Source: Hoylesella loescheii DSM 19665 = JCM 12249 = ATCC 15930 (lineage in GTDB: Bacteria > Bacteroidota > Bacteroidia > Bacteroidales > Bacteroidaceae). From it: a stretch of DNA of 64,000 bases. Below are positions 51,277 through 59,774 of the stretch, in pieces. A program made the translations under genes and the position numbers. The notes under the pieces were generated by a model. The model was given only the letters and a program-made list of their open reading frames with translations, was not told the origin of the DNA and made no database searches. The first letter of the stretch is position 1. Each line of letters begins with the position of its first letter. The stretch lies in contig NZ_KB899214.1 of the NCBI RefSeq assembly GCF_000378085.1, positions 105,092 through 169,091 of the forward strand. The letters run 5' to 3'.

Positions 51277-53915
51277 CTTCCCTCTTTCCTTTCGGCGACA
51301 AGTTTATAACGACAAAACATAGAGGTCAATACCTCGTCCTCGGATGAGAAGCGCGACAAGTGTCTGATACTTGTCGCTTTTTTGTGCTTATGTGCGACAA
51401 GCATCACCTTATTATTCTTCACATCGCCATAGACAGGAGAGGATTCGCCAAGATGAGCCCCCGAGAAGTTTCGAGAGACACTTTCCCTTGTACTCCAAGA
51501 GGCACTTCCCTGCATATTTCCCTTCCCATTCTTCAACTCTTTACGCAATGCTTCCAATTCTAGGTTTGATAGTGTCATCCCTCGATACGTTGTCCCACCA
51601 TCCCACTGTGGGCTTTTAGCAATGAATTTCTCTAAATCTCGCGCCTTTTTTAGTATTTCTTCATTTGAATGACCGTGACGCGATACCACGCTATTGCCCG
51701 ATTGCACCTGTCTAATTTCGTAGTCCCATTGAAAACTAAATCCGCGCACAGCCTCGAAATAAGATTCAGCCTCCTCTGTATCCGTCGTATTCGTCATTTC
51801 CATTATTTTGGATATCAGCTCTTTACCCTTCATCCCCTTAGATATGTGTTCCTTTTGAAGGGTGTTATTGGTCGACTTTATCTCCTTGAAGATGTTTTCC
51901 TTTGTTTTTTTCTTAGCCTCTAGGGACACCTTTTTTGCTTCAAGTTGTTCCAAGATGGCGATACCTTTGATGGTGTCCTTATCTGCGATGGCCTTGTCGA
52001 GGGCTGCAATGTACCCCTTATATATGCTTGATTTGGTCTTACTTCCTTTCAGGAATTCCTTATGCTCATTTAGCTTGTTCATCAATTCCTCAAGCGCAAG
52101 AGCATCTTGAACTGCGCCCAGTTTCTTCTGATAAGCCTTTTCTGCTACCTCCCAAGTAGGGTGTTTCTTCCCGCTAACCAAAGAAGACACCTCTTGTATC
52201 AGTTTGTTCTTTTTATGTTCATTCGGGGCTTCATCCCAACTCTTGTATCCGTACTTAGTCAACCATTTGTTCAGCGTATTCTCTACGGCAGCCTTAACCT
52301 GTGATAGCTCGCCTATTGAGAAAGTTTTGTGCCAGTGGTGCACATTAGGAATGATATTTTCCAAATCCGCTTCTTGTTTTTTCATCGCAGACGCTGCCAA
52401 TCCAACTTGTTTAGTGGCAGCCTTTATCACCCTGACATTTCCGCCCATAATGGCTTTTTCCAATGGGGCGAAATCCACCTCATTATAACCCTTAGCCATC
52501 TTCAACACATGGTCTGCCTGCTTCTTTATTTGGGCTGTTTTCTTTTGTGCGGAGACCTTAACCGCCTGCGCTTCCTTGGAGATAAGCGCGCTGTTTCCCG
52601 ATTTCAAGGCATCTTGCAGCTTGGAGGTGTCCATGTTCGGGTGGTTCTTTTGGGTGTAGTCCAGCATCTTATTGGCGTACTTCTGTGCAACCTCCATGTT
52701 GTGAACCTCAGCTTTGGCCGATGCTGCCTTATCGGGGTGTATGATGCCGTCAATTTTGGCGGCATTATTCTTGATGAAATACGGTTCTTTCCCGCTCTTG
52801 CGCACCACATGTATCTTCTCCTTGTTGTCGCTGACCCACGACTTGAAGTTGTCGGGGCATTCGGTTATGCGCTTCCCCTTAGGGGTGTATGTTTCGCCCT
52901 TTAACTTGGCGCGGAAGACCTTGCGCTGCTCCTCCCAATCGACCAAGATGGGTGTGCAGACGCAAAAACACTGCGGATGCCACCCGTCAAATATAAAGTC
53001 CTTGGGGTAATCGCCCTCCAAATCGTCGCAGATGTCCCTCTTGGGATGGTTACGTGACAACTCGATGTGTTGCCCCAACACGAATTCCATATTCTGCCAT
53101 CGCTGATGGTCGGCCTGCCGATATGCCATATTCGTTTCCGTGCGCGCTACGCGCATAGCATTCTTAGCGGAGGACTTATATACGCCTGCTCCCGTCTTGT
53201 AGCTGTCACGGTCGTAATCAACCCATCGGTACTTGCCCGTAGATTCGTCCTTGACACGCTTTTTCCACTTCCTGCCGTACACGGGCACTTTCGTTATCTC
53301 GCCCGTGTCCTTGTCCACCACCTCTTTTTCTCCAGCCTTGTAACGAAATCTACGGAACATCAACTCGGGGTCATTGAGGTACTCTCGCACCTTGCGCGAC
53401 ATGGAACTAGCACTATCACCTTCACCAATGGCAACCGTCATGGCTACTTCCATTTCCTCGCGCAACTGTTTAACGGACTTCCACACCCTCTCGGACAATC
53501 CCAGCCCCTTGTCTGCACGATTGGTGAAAGCGTCACGTGCAGAAGTGTTCCTATCGACCCATGCCGAGAACTCGGGGCTAGACAACACTTTCTTGCCGAA
53601 AAGCGAAGCAATGAACTTGTCGCACTCCACGTTGGCCTCCTCCCATTCAAGGTTGATGCCGTTACGGATAGCTGTTGTGACAGTTGATGCTAGACGACGA
53701 AGCAGCATCTCGACCTCTTTCTGCATCTTGTCATTTGTCCCGTCAAACGAGTACATTACGCCCTCTTCTAGTTTGGGCATGGACTTGTTGAGTGCGAGGA
53801 TGTCATTCACCGTCTTGGCAAACAGCAATCTCACCCTCTCTGCGTACGCTTCCGTCCTTTGAATGCGCAGCACCGCTGACTTCTTCTTGTCAGAAAGTTG
53901 TTGTCTTTTGTCCAT
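51246..53915 (-). CDS. minor head protein (Mu gpF/SPP1 gp7-like) fused to an ADP-ribosyltransferase-like domain
   Basis: An 889-residue protein, far longer than the usual 250-450. Residues about 1-330 are the minor head part: AMRVARTETNMAYRQADHQRW and a Cys/His block (HPKRDICDDLEGDYPK... GWHPQCFCVC) are the gpF/gp7 signature. A long Lys/Ala-rich helical middle follows (about 380-730). Residues 777-889 carry an ADP-ribosyltransferase set: YRGM with Arg778, SASWSTRES (Ser-Thr-Ser strand, about 804-811) and SSEDEVL with Glu859-x-Glu861. Such a domain could be delivered with the DNA and modify host proteins. Catalysis is not shown, but all three motif groups are in order. Confidence 0.78.
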   Translation of the reverse strand: MDKRQQLSDKKKSAVLRIQRTEAYAERVRLLFAKTVNDILALNKSMPKLEEGVMYSFDGTNDKMQKEVEMLLRRLASTVTTAIRNGINLEWEEANVECDKFIASLFGKKVLSSPEFSAWVDRNTSARDAFTNRADKGLGLSERVWKSVKQLREEMEVAMTVAIGEGDSASSMSRKVREYLNDPELMFRRFRYKAGEKEVVDKDTGEITKVPVYGRKWKKRVKDESTGKYRWVDYDRDSYKTGAGVYKSSAKNAMRVARTETNMAYRQADHQRWQNMEFVLGQHIELSRNHPKRDICDDLEGDYPKDFIFDGWHPQCFCVCTPILVDWEEQRKVFRAKLKGETYTPKGKRITECPDNFKSWVSDNKEKIHVVRKSGKEPYFIKNNAAKIDGIIHPDKAASAKAEVHNMEVAQKYANKMLDYTQKNHPNMDTSKLQDALKSGNSALISKEAQAVKVSAQKKTAQIKKQADHVLKMAKGYNEVDFAPLEKAIMGGNVRVIKAATKQVGLAASAMKKQEADLENIIPNVHHWHKTFSIGELSQVKAAVENTLNKWLTKYGYKSWDEAPNEHKKNKLIQEVSSLVSGKKHPTWEVAEKAYQKKLGAVQDALALEELMNKLNEHKEFLKGSKTKSSIYKGYIAALDKAIADKDTIKGIAILEQLEAKKVSLEAKKKTKENIFKEIKSTNNTLQKEHISKGMKGKELISKIMEMTNTTDTEEAESYFEAVRGFSFQWDYEIRQVQSGNSVVSRHGHSNEEILKKARDLEKFIAKSPQWDGGTTYRGMTLSNLELEALRKELKNGKGNMQGSASWSTRESVSRNFSGAHLGESSPVYGDVKNNKVMLVAHKHKKATSIRHLSRFSSEDEVLTSMFCRYKLVAERKEGSYIILEVEAT

Positions 53916-53934
53916 AGGGATGTGTCAATATGGA

Positions 53935-55404
53935 TTATTCGTCCTCTCCCTCTTCTCCTGCGTTAGCCGTGCCTGCACCACCGTCTTCACCGCCACCGAA
54001 GATATTCTCCTGCATTTTCCTGCGCTCCTCGGCCTCGGCTTGTATGCGCTCAATCTCTCGGTGCGCGTCCTTGATGAGGGGGTTGAGTTCTATGCCCGTC
54101 TCCGAGGACAGGATGCCAGCGTCAACGGCGCGGATAACGTTATTGAGCGCATCTGCTACGTCTTCTCCGAACGGCTCTTGGAACTCATGCCCGACTTTCA
54201 ATGCTTCACACTCCGTATGCAATCGAACATCCAGCACGTTGCCAATGATGGCGGTAACGAGTGATGCCGTGCGGTCTAACAGTTCATCGTGCGTCTCCTT
54301 GTGTTTAGCAGCCTTGATGTCGGCAAGCATCATGACCGTACGCAGTGCCTTGCCTGACAGTTGGGACACTTGTTTAAGGGTGTCGGTGGTGATGTTGGGT
54401 GTGAACGTCTTCTGCAATATTTGGTTTTGCAGCCACTCGATTTCATCTTTCTTCGATTGCGGGGCATTGTCCCAAGTGAGGTACTTGGCTGCCTTGTCGA
54501 CACCATCCTTACCGTTTGTGATAAGCAGTTTGCCAGCATCTTTCTTGTCGGGTACGTTCTTGATGATGTCCGCGTCCATGATGGCGATGGGGTCGGCAAA
54601 ATAGTCGTTAGTGTCGGCCGTGCGTGACGCAATGTACTCTTCTCGGTGAATAAGTGTTTCCGCCCCTTTCCACTCCTTGTCCTGTTGAAAAAGAATGATT
54701 GGTATCTTACCGATTAGGTTTGGTTCTTTCAGCACATCCCAACCTAGCGACCGCTTGGCACAGCGGTATATGACATCCTTGGTGAAGATGTCGAAATGAT
54801 AGTTTACCTGCTCTTTCTCTTCCTTGACGTAATACCCCCATGCGATGGACAAGATATTTTCGTATTGGTCTCTGCGCACGAAGATTTCGTCCCCCTTGGA
54901 CGCTGCCAACACGCGTATCTGTGCATCGGGATTACCGTCATCACCCTTGAAAACGCGAAATAGCATCGCGCTTTCGGTCTCCGCTCCTGCGATGCGCTTG
55001 CATTGCCTAATTTTGCTGTCAAAACGCAGCCTCTTCAACGTGTCTTGGAATGCCTTAAAGGCGTTGTCCGTACCCTCTGACAATTGCGTCCACTTGACGG
55101 GACGGCCATAGAGAAAGACGAGGGCAATCTCATTGATGAACGGCTGGTAGGGGATGGGCAGTTTCCATACCTTTTCAAGCCTTTTGAAATTGCCGTTCTT
55201 GTCGGTTACAATCTTATCCTCACGCTTCATAATCTGATGCGTGCTGACATCGTACTCCTGCACCGCCTCCACAATCGCGTCAAACCGATTGCTCATCTTG
55301 TCCTTGACCGCGGAAATGTCCTTGGCGGCAAGTAGCTGCTCGAACTCTTGGTTGCGTCCAATCAAGGCGTTCATGTAATTTCGAAATAAATCAAACAATA
55401 CCAT
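53935..55404 (-). CDS. phage portal protein (SPP1 gp6-like)
   Basis: A 489-residue protein following the large terminase and preceding the minor head gene. TADTNDYFADPIAIMDADIIKN and VSQLSGKALRTVMMLADIKA are typical of the SPP1-type portal family, which forms the dodecameric DNA-entry ring. The C-terminus is acidic and glycine-rich. The ATG at 55404 is chosen; the open frame reaches back to a TTG at 55437 inside the terminase gene. Confidence 0.83.
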   Translation of the reverse strand: MVLFDLFRNYMNALIGRNQEFEQLLAAKDISAVKDKMSNRFDAIVEAVQEYDVSTHQIMKREDKIVTDKNGNFKRLEKVWKLPIPYQPFINEIALVFLYGRPVKWTQLSEGTDNAFKAFQDTLKRLRFDSKIRQCKRIAGAETESAMLFRVFKGDDGNPDAQIRVLAASKGDEIFVRRDQYENILSIAWGYYVKEEKEQVNYHFDIFTKDVIYRCAKRSLGWDVLKEPNLIGKIPIILFQQDKEWKGAETLIHREEYIASRTADTNDYFADPIAIMDADIIKNVPDKKDAGKLLITNGKDGVDKAAKYLTWDNAPQSKKDEIEWLQNQILQKTFTPNITTDTLKQVSQLSGKALRTVMMLADIKAAKHKETHDELLDRTASLVTAIIGNVLDVRLHTECEALKVGHEFQEPFGEDVADALNNVIRAVDAGILSSETGIELNPLIKDAHREIERIQAEAEERRKMQENIFGGGEDGGAGTANAGEEGEDE

Positions 55405-55426
55405 GATATATCTATTTTTATCGTTA

Positions 55427-56911
55427 TTATAATCCAAACATTCCCTTGTCTAAGGCATTGTAGTCTATATCCTCGTCTTCATCGTATAGGTCATTGATTG
55501 CATACCCCAGAATGTCTACGAACTCGTCATGGGGCATCGACGGGAAACCGCACACTTGGTTCAAGAGGTCTTCATTCCACGACCCCTCTACAATATACAC
55601 GCGCCCACACTCGATGCGAGGAGAAACAACACGGAACCGCACTTCCTTGTCATCTGTCGGGGTGGGGGTCTCCTTGACATTTAGTGTGGAAATCTCGCGC
55701 AGCATCTGCACCACGCTAATGCCGTTAGCCTTTGGCTCAATGTGCAATATGCTTTCTTTGTTACCCTCGTGTGCTGCGATGTAGTCGGGCAAAAAGCGCA
55801 ATAGGTCGGGCATCTCTTTCCACACCTGCTGCGCGTCATAGAGGTATATATTGTTGCGGATGCGGCATGCGGCCAATATTCCGCTAGGGTCGTTGTCCTG
55901 CCCCTTTTTCTTCTTGTTGTACGCCGTATCGAGATAGAAGTGCATGGGTTCATTAAAGCGCATGGAAGTGAACTCAGCCATTGATATTCGCCTGAACCAA
56001 TCACGCTTGACGATGTTACCACCCTCAATTGTCGGGTGCTGTTGGTATAGTGCCGAGAACTCACGCGGTGCACGCGCCTTTTGTTTCAAAAGCTTATTTA
56101 ATGAGTGTCTGTTTTCCCACAAGGCCTCGCCTATATGTCGCGGTGAGCCGATGTCACCATCACCCTCTTGCTCGCAGATTGCAGGGATGGACAGCACCGT
56201 CCAGTCTTGCGGCTCGGCCTTTAAAATACGTCCTGCTAGGTCGTCCTCGTGCCACCGCGTCATGATGAATAGCTGCTTGGAATTGTTGTGCAAGCGTGTC
56301 GAGAGCACCGTGTTGTACCAATCCCACACCCTTTGCCGATAGGTCGTTGAATTGGCCTCGTTTGCATCCTTGACGGGGTCATCGATAATGGCGATGTCCA
56401 CTGGAGTTCCCGTGAGAGAACCGCCTACGCCCACCGCCTTGTAGAAGCCTCGGTGGTTCACGGTCTCGAAGATGTCGACATTACGCAGATAGCCTTTGGT
56501 GTCGGTACGGATATTCGAGCCGTTTAGGTAGGTGTTGGGGAATATCGCTTGGTATTCCTTGCTATCTATCGTACGCTGTATGGAGCGCGAGAACTGCTCG
56601 GCAAGGTCAGCCGAGTATGAACTACCGACAATCTTCAAGTCGGGGTCTCTACCCAGTGCCCATGCAGGGAAATTACGCGAGATTATCTCGGATTTGCCAT
56701 GCTGAGGCGGAATGAACACCATGAGGTTCTTTATCTTCCCCTCCAAAAGTGACTGACAACCCTCCGCGACAACTTTGTGAAACCACTCCATCTCATATTT
56801 GGGGTTGGCGTAGCCGAGGAAACATGAGAACTTGTTTGGGGCTTCGAGTTTTAGTTTCGCCTGCCTCAATTCCAACATTCTACGCCTTACCTCGACATTT
56901 CCATTTTTCAT
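55427..56911 (-). CDS. terL: phage terminase large subunit
   Basis: A 494-residue DNA-packaging motor. PPQHGKS (residues 68-74) is the Walker A-like motif, VDIAIIDDPVKD the Walker B with catalytic acid, TRWHEDDLAGR the coupling motif, and FYLDTAYNKK with later Asp residues the RNase H-like nuclease. It overlaps the small-subunit gene as ATGA, indicating coupled translation. Confidence 0.93.
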   Translation of the reverse strand: MKNGNVEVRRRMLELRQAKLKLEAPNKFSCFLGYANPKYEMEWFHKVVAEGCQSLLEGKIKNLMVFIPPQHGKSEIISRNFPAWALGRDPDLKIVGSSYSADLAEQFSRSIQRTIDSKEYQAIFPNTYLNGSNIRTDTKGYLRNVDIFETVNHRGFYKAVGVGGSLTGTPVDIAIIDDPVKDANEANSTTYRQRVWDWYNTVLSTRLHNNSKQLFIMTRWHEDDLAGRILKAEPQDWTVLSIPAICEQEGDGDIGSPRHIGEALWENRHSLNKLLKQKARAPREFSALYQQHPTIEGGNIVKRDWFRRISMAEFTSMRFNEPMHFYLDTAYNKKKKGQDNDPSGILAACRIRNNIYLYDAQQVWKEMPDLLRFLPDYIAAHEGNKESILHIEPKANGISVVQMLREISTLNVKETPTPTDDKEVRFRVVSPRIECGRVYIVEGSWNEDLLNQVCGFPSMPHDEFVDILGYAINDLYDEDEDIDYNALDKGMFGL

Positions 56912-57441
56912 TCTCCTTGCGTTTCTTCCTTGTTTTCGTCTTCGACGTCAAACTTTCTCAATCGTTCCAGCTCCTTGTTGACCTCTTCAAGCGTCAAAGG
57001 TTTGTCGTCCTCCTGTTTCTTGATGGCGACATCCGCGCGCTGTTTGTTTTGATAGTGGTCGGGGTCAATGTTGGTAAGCAGGAAGATGGCGGCGGCTACG
57101 TTAGGCTGGTAGTACACCGTCTTCTTCTTCATCTTCTTGATGGTAGCCTCGCCCTTGGCGTTTGGGATGTATTCTGTTTCTGTCTCTTCTCTGGAATACC
57201 CACGCGCCACCTCAAACAGTGAGGTGGACAATTCGTGCGAGGCCTTTTGCTTGAACACCTCTCGTGCCTTGGTTATGGCCTCCTTGAACTCTGGCTTGTC
57301 CATCCAATGGTAGAATGTCTTATTGTCGATTGAGAAGACCTTGCAGAAGTCCTTGAAGAGCGCACCCCCATACTCGATGAGGCCGTGTTCTTCAACCCAT
57401 CTTGACATTTCATTGACTAGTGTCTTATTGTATTTTCCCAT
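56908..57441 (-). CDS. phage terminase small subunit-like protein
   Basis: A 177-residue helical protein just upstream of terL. The N-terminus (LFKDFCKVFSIDNKTFYHWMDKPEFKEAI) is a helix-turn-helix of the kind that recognises the packaging site, and the C-terminus is a charged coiled coil. Length and place fit TerS; the sequence match to a named family is moderate. Confidence 0.75.
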   Translation of the reverse strand: MGKYNKTLVNEMSRWVEEHGLIEYGGALFKDFCKVFSIDNKTFYHWMDKPEFKEAITKAREVFKQKASHELSTSLFEVARGYSREETETEYIPNAKGEATIKKMKKKTVYYQPNVAAAIFLLTNIDPDHYQNKQRADVAIKKQEDDKPLTLEEVNKELERLRKFDVEDENKEETQGE

Positions 57442-57479
57442 GTCGTTTCATTTTTATTGTCAACTCGGAATTATCGGGT

Positions 57480-58202
57480 TCAAATCGACGAGGCTCGACA
57501 CTTGTAGCCGCTACTCGTCAATTGCCCAAGAGCTTTCTTCTGCTCAATTTCGCTTGAACACTCCACGATTATCTCATAGGTCGGTGAGGAACCATTGCCA
57601 CCTCCATCGCTCGTGTCCTTGTCACTCTTGTTTCCGTTCTCGCCGTCAAATATAGGCAGGTCAACCCCCCAGCTTGTCAATTGGGCTTCATCCCATTCAT
57701 TGGCAAGCATATCCCAATCCCACTTGCCGAAGCTGCTGTTGTCAATGATGGAGTAAGCCTTGAGTTGTTCTATTGGCGTTTCTTTGGGGATGATTACGCA
57801 TGGTACTTTTTTATGTGGACTAGACAACCACCTTTCCCACTGTTCGCGCAACATGGTACGTTCTGCGGCCGTTCTTTGGGCATAGCCCGAGCAAAACCCC
57901 AAAGCTATATTTACCTTTGCAGGTGTTAATTTGGCAATTTCAGACAATGCACGATAACGCATGTTTCCCCCACAGACAATGTGGCGACCGTTATCGAGCG
58001 GATAGACCATCAATCCACGTAAATAAAGCATTTGGGGATTTAGCAAGACACTTTGCTTCAACATCTCCACTTTCTCCTTGGTGATGTCGCGCGGGTTTGA
58101 GGGCAATCCCTCCAACTGCCCTAAATTCGGTTCAATGTCTGACAGCGCGAGCAAAGCATGTCTTGCGTCCACATTTTTTTGTTTATCTTCCAACCTCTTC
58201 AT
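57480..58202 (-). CDS. ParB/Srx-like domain phage protein
   Basis: A 240-residue protein whose N-terminal 100 residues are a ParB-like nuclease/CTPase-fold domain: LPSNPRDITKEKVEMLKQS and RHIVCGGNMRYRALSEI (the GGxxRxxA box). No helix-turn-helix typical of partition ParB follows; the C-terminal part is unassigned. Such proteins beside terminase genes are common in prophages and may nick or position DNA for packaging. The ATG at 58202 is preferred to the GTG at 58208. First gene after late promoter D. Confidence 0.75.
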   Translation of the reverse strand: MKRLEDKQKNVDARHALLALSDIEPNLGQLEGLPSNPRDITKEKVEMLKQSVLLNPQMLYLRGLMVYPLDNGRHIVCGGNMRYRALSEIAKLTPAKVNIALGFCSGYAQRTAAERTMLREQWERWLSSPHKKVPCVIIPKETPIEQLKAYSIIDNSSFGKWDWDMLANEWDEAQLTSWGVDLPIFDGENGNKSDKDTSDGGGNGSSPTYEIIVECSSEIEQKKALGQLTSSGYKCRASSI

Positions 58203-58234
58203 ATTCACGAAAGTTCTCGTAGTTTATCAAATCA

Positions 58235-58271
58235 CAAATATACGAAAAAGAGTACCCAATAGGTACTCTTT
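58235..58271 (-). promoter_or_regulatory. phage late promoter with dyad operator (site D)
   Basis: Minus strand -7 box TATATTTG (58242-58235), about 33 bases before the ParB-like ATG. Directly upstream is a perfect 10-bp dyad, AAAGAGTACC (58247-58256), centre CAATA, GGTACTCTTT (58262-58271), where the -33 box would be; no TTTG is at the normal distance. Confidence 0.72.
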
Positions 58272-58290
58272 CTTTGCAAATTAACAAAAT

Positions 58291-58638
58291 TCAACGCAAA
58301 TAATCGTTGATTTCGTTGATAAAGTCTTCAAGTGAGCGGCAGATGGCATACTTATACCCTGCCCATTCAAGCTGCCTCTGCATAATCTTCTGCGATGGTT
58401 GCTGCCTGCCTGTCTTTGTTTTCATTTCAACGAATAAGGCGTGATGCCCTTTTGACGGGAAACAGAGTATCAAGTCGGGAAATCCTCTTCGTGTCCCCAT
58501 CCGCTTGAACTCCATTGCCTCGAATCGCGTGCGCTTGCCTCCATTGGGTGAATGATGGAGTAGGAGGGCGAGTTTTGGATATTGCAGGCTGAACCAATTC
58601 ACGCAAGCTATCTGTATGCGGTCTTCTTCGTGTCTCAT
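58291..58638 (-). CDS. VRR-NUC domain nuclease
   Basis: A 115-residue single-domain protein of the VRR-NUC type: GTRRGFPDLILCF with the catalytic Asp and LFVEMKTKTGRQQPSQ with the ExK pair. Stand-alone VRR-NUC proteins of phages are structure-specific nucleases for replication or recombination forks. It lies before site D and so belongs to the earlier transcript. Confidence 0.85.
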   Translation of the reverse strand: MRHEEDRIQIACVNWFSLQYPKLALLLHHSPNGGKRTRFEAMEFKRMGTRRGFPDLILCFPSKGHHALFVEMKTKTGRQQPSQKIMQRQLEWAGYKYAICRSLEDFINEINDYLR

Positions 58639-58664
58639 AACGCGCTATGTTTAGCTTTCGCCCG

Positions 58665-59123
58665 CTAATATCGGAATGGCGTAAAGTGAATTACTATGCC
58701 TTTGAACAGCTTACTTTCTTGCGGATTTTTCCCGAATATCCATTCCTTGAAATCCTCCACCGAAAGGCCGTCATTTTTCGCGAGCGTGTTGATTGGGACA
58801 AACGCGTCGCCGACTTTTGCCACGATGAAATTGTTCTTGTGGTCATAGCGTATCATTGTCGACTGATAGCCTACACCCTCCTTAGTGCGCAGGATTTCCA
58901 CTTGCGGAGAGTTGTATGGTCTGCCCGCCCATTGGCGCAACGACAACACATGCCCCCCTTTTTTAATTGCATCTAGTTTGTTCGCCCAGACGGCGAAGTT
59001 GTCGCGGATTGTGTGTATCTTCCGACCATCGGAAATACTGGCCTTAAACCCCGTTTCCTCCCCAGCACGGCTGCTGCCGAGTGGGAATGTGCGCGACATG
59101 AGTACGATTACTTTCTTGTCCAT
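58665..59123 (-). CDS. ASCH-like phage protein, 152 residues
   Basis: The central block KIHTIRDNFAVWANKLDAIK followed by GHVLSLRQWAGRPYNSPQ resembles the ASCH/PUA-like RNA-binding domains found in many Bacteroidales phages. No further domain is visible. The family match is from memory and moderate. A second, truncated ASCH-like start lies at 61502. Confidence 0.5.
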   Translation of the reverse strand: MDKKVIVLMSRTFPLGSSRAGEETGFKASISDGRKIHTIRDNFAVWANKLDAIKKGGHVLSLRQWAGRPYNSPQVEILRTKEGVGYQSTMIRYDHKNNFIVAKVGDAFVPINTLAKNDGLSVEDFKEWIFGKNPQESKLFKGIVIHFTPFRY

Positions 59124-59126
59124 GTT

Positions 59127-59351
59127 TTACAGATTGTCTATATCTTCCTTAATTTCCCGACACCTAGTGTGAGCGGTGATATCGAACATTGCAATTAACC
59201 TCTGGTCGATAATTACAACATAGTTATCGTGATTACTATCGTCCACCAACCTAAGACGCTTTCGGTTGACTTCCAAGAAGTCGATGCACTCTTTAATTTT
59301 TTCTCTTTCCTGAAAGAGTTCTTTTGCCTTTTCAAACGTTTCTTTGTCCAT
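59127..59351 (-). CDS. hypothetical protein, 74 residues
   Basis: Not recognised. The N-terminus is a charged coiled coil (FEKAKELFQEREKIKECIDFLEV) and the rest is beta-like. It is 3 bases upstream of the ASCH-like gene and 6 bases downstream of the lipoprotein-like gene, so it is part of one tight leftward transcript. Confidence 0.6.
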   Translation of the reverse strand: MDKETFEKAKELFQEREKIKECIDFLEVNRKRLRLVDDSNHDNYVVIIDQRLIAMFDITAHTRCREIKEDIDNL

Positions 59352-59357
59352 GTTATC

Positions 59358-59684
59358 TTACTTTTGTTTCATTGTTATTCTTTCCCCCACGCGATGTCTG
59401 GTGTAGGTAATGCTGTCAACATAAAACACCCTGACTGCGTACTTGTTCGCCACGTAGAGCTTCCACTCTGACGGCACGAGTTGTGGTACGCGCCTAGGGC
59501 GTGGTACATAATGCACTCTTGGCACGAACATGGCCTCTTCCACGACGTGCGCCTCTTCGTTGTCCATGTGTGCCTTGACGTACTCCTTGCACACGATAAT
59601 ACCCTTGAAAGGTTTCGGCTCACAGCCGACTAGCACAGCCAAAAGGCCTATTGCTAAGATTGTTCTAATCATTTTCTTTGCCAT
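59358..59684 (-). CDS. small phage lipoprotein, 108 residues
   Basis: An N-terminal signal with the lipobox LAVLVGC (Cys at 21) predicts a lipoprotein of 88 mature residues, beta-rich (WKLYVANKYAVRVFYVDSI) with a proline/arginine stretch (VHYVPRPRRVPQLVP). Phage lipoproteins of this kind can block superinfecting phages at the surface, but that is inference. Confidence 0.6.
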   Translation of the reverse strand: MAKKMIRTILAIGLLAVLVGCEPKPFKGIIVCKEYVKAHMDNEEAHVVEEAMFVPRVHYVPRPRRVPQLVPSEWKLYVANKYAVRVFYVDSITYTRHRVGERITMKQK

Positions 59685-59745
59685 AATTAAATAATTCGTT
59701 AACTTTGTACTGCAACTTGTGATTTAAACATTTGGAACTCTCCTT

Positions 59746-59771
59746 AGGGGCGGTGACACAGCACCGCCCCT
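59746..59771. terminator. terminator hairpin between accessory phage genes
   Basis: AGGGGCGGTG (59746-59755), loop ACACAG, CACCGCCCCT (59762-59771): a perfect 10-bp GC-rich stem, 4 bases beyond the stop of the zinc-motif gene. A TAACTTTG box on the plus strand at about 59700 faces it; a very short rightward RNA cannot be excluded. Confidence 0.5.
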
Positions 59772-59774
59772 ATT

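Noticed and set aside
59697..59771. Very short rightward RNA from a TAACTTTG box to the GC-rich hairpin
   Set aside because: Only a -7 box with no -33 box, and the hairpin is explained as the end of the leftward zinc-motif gene.
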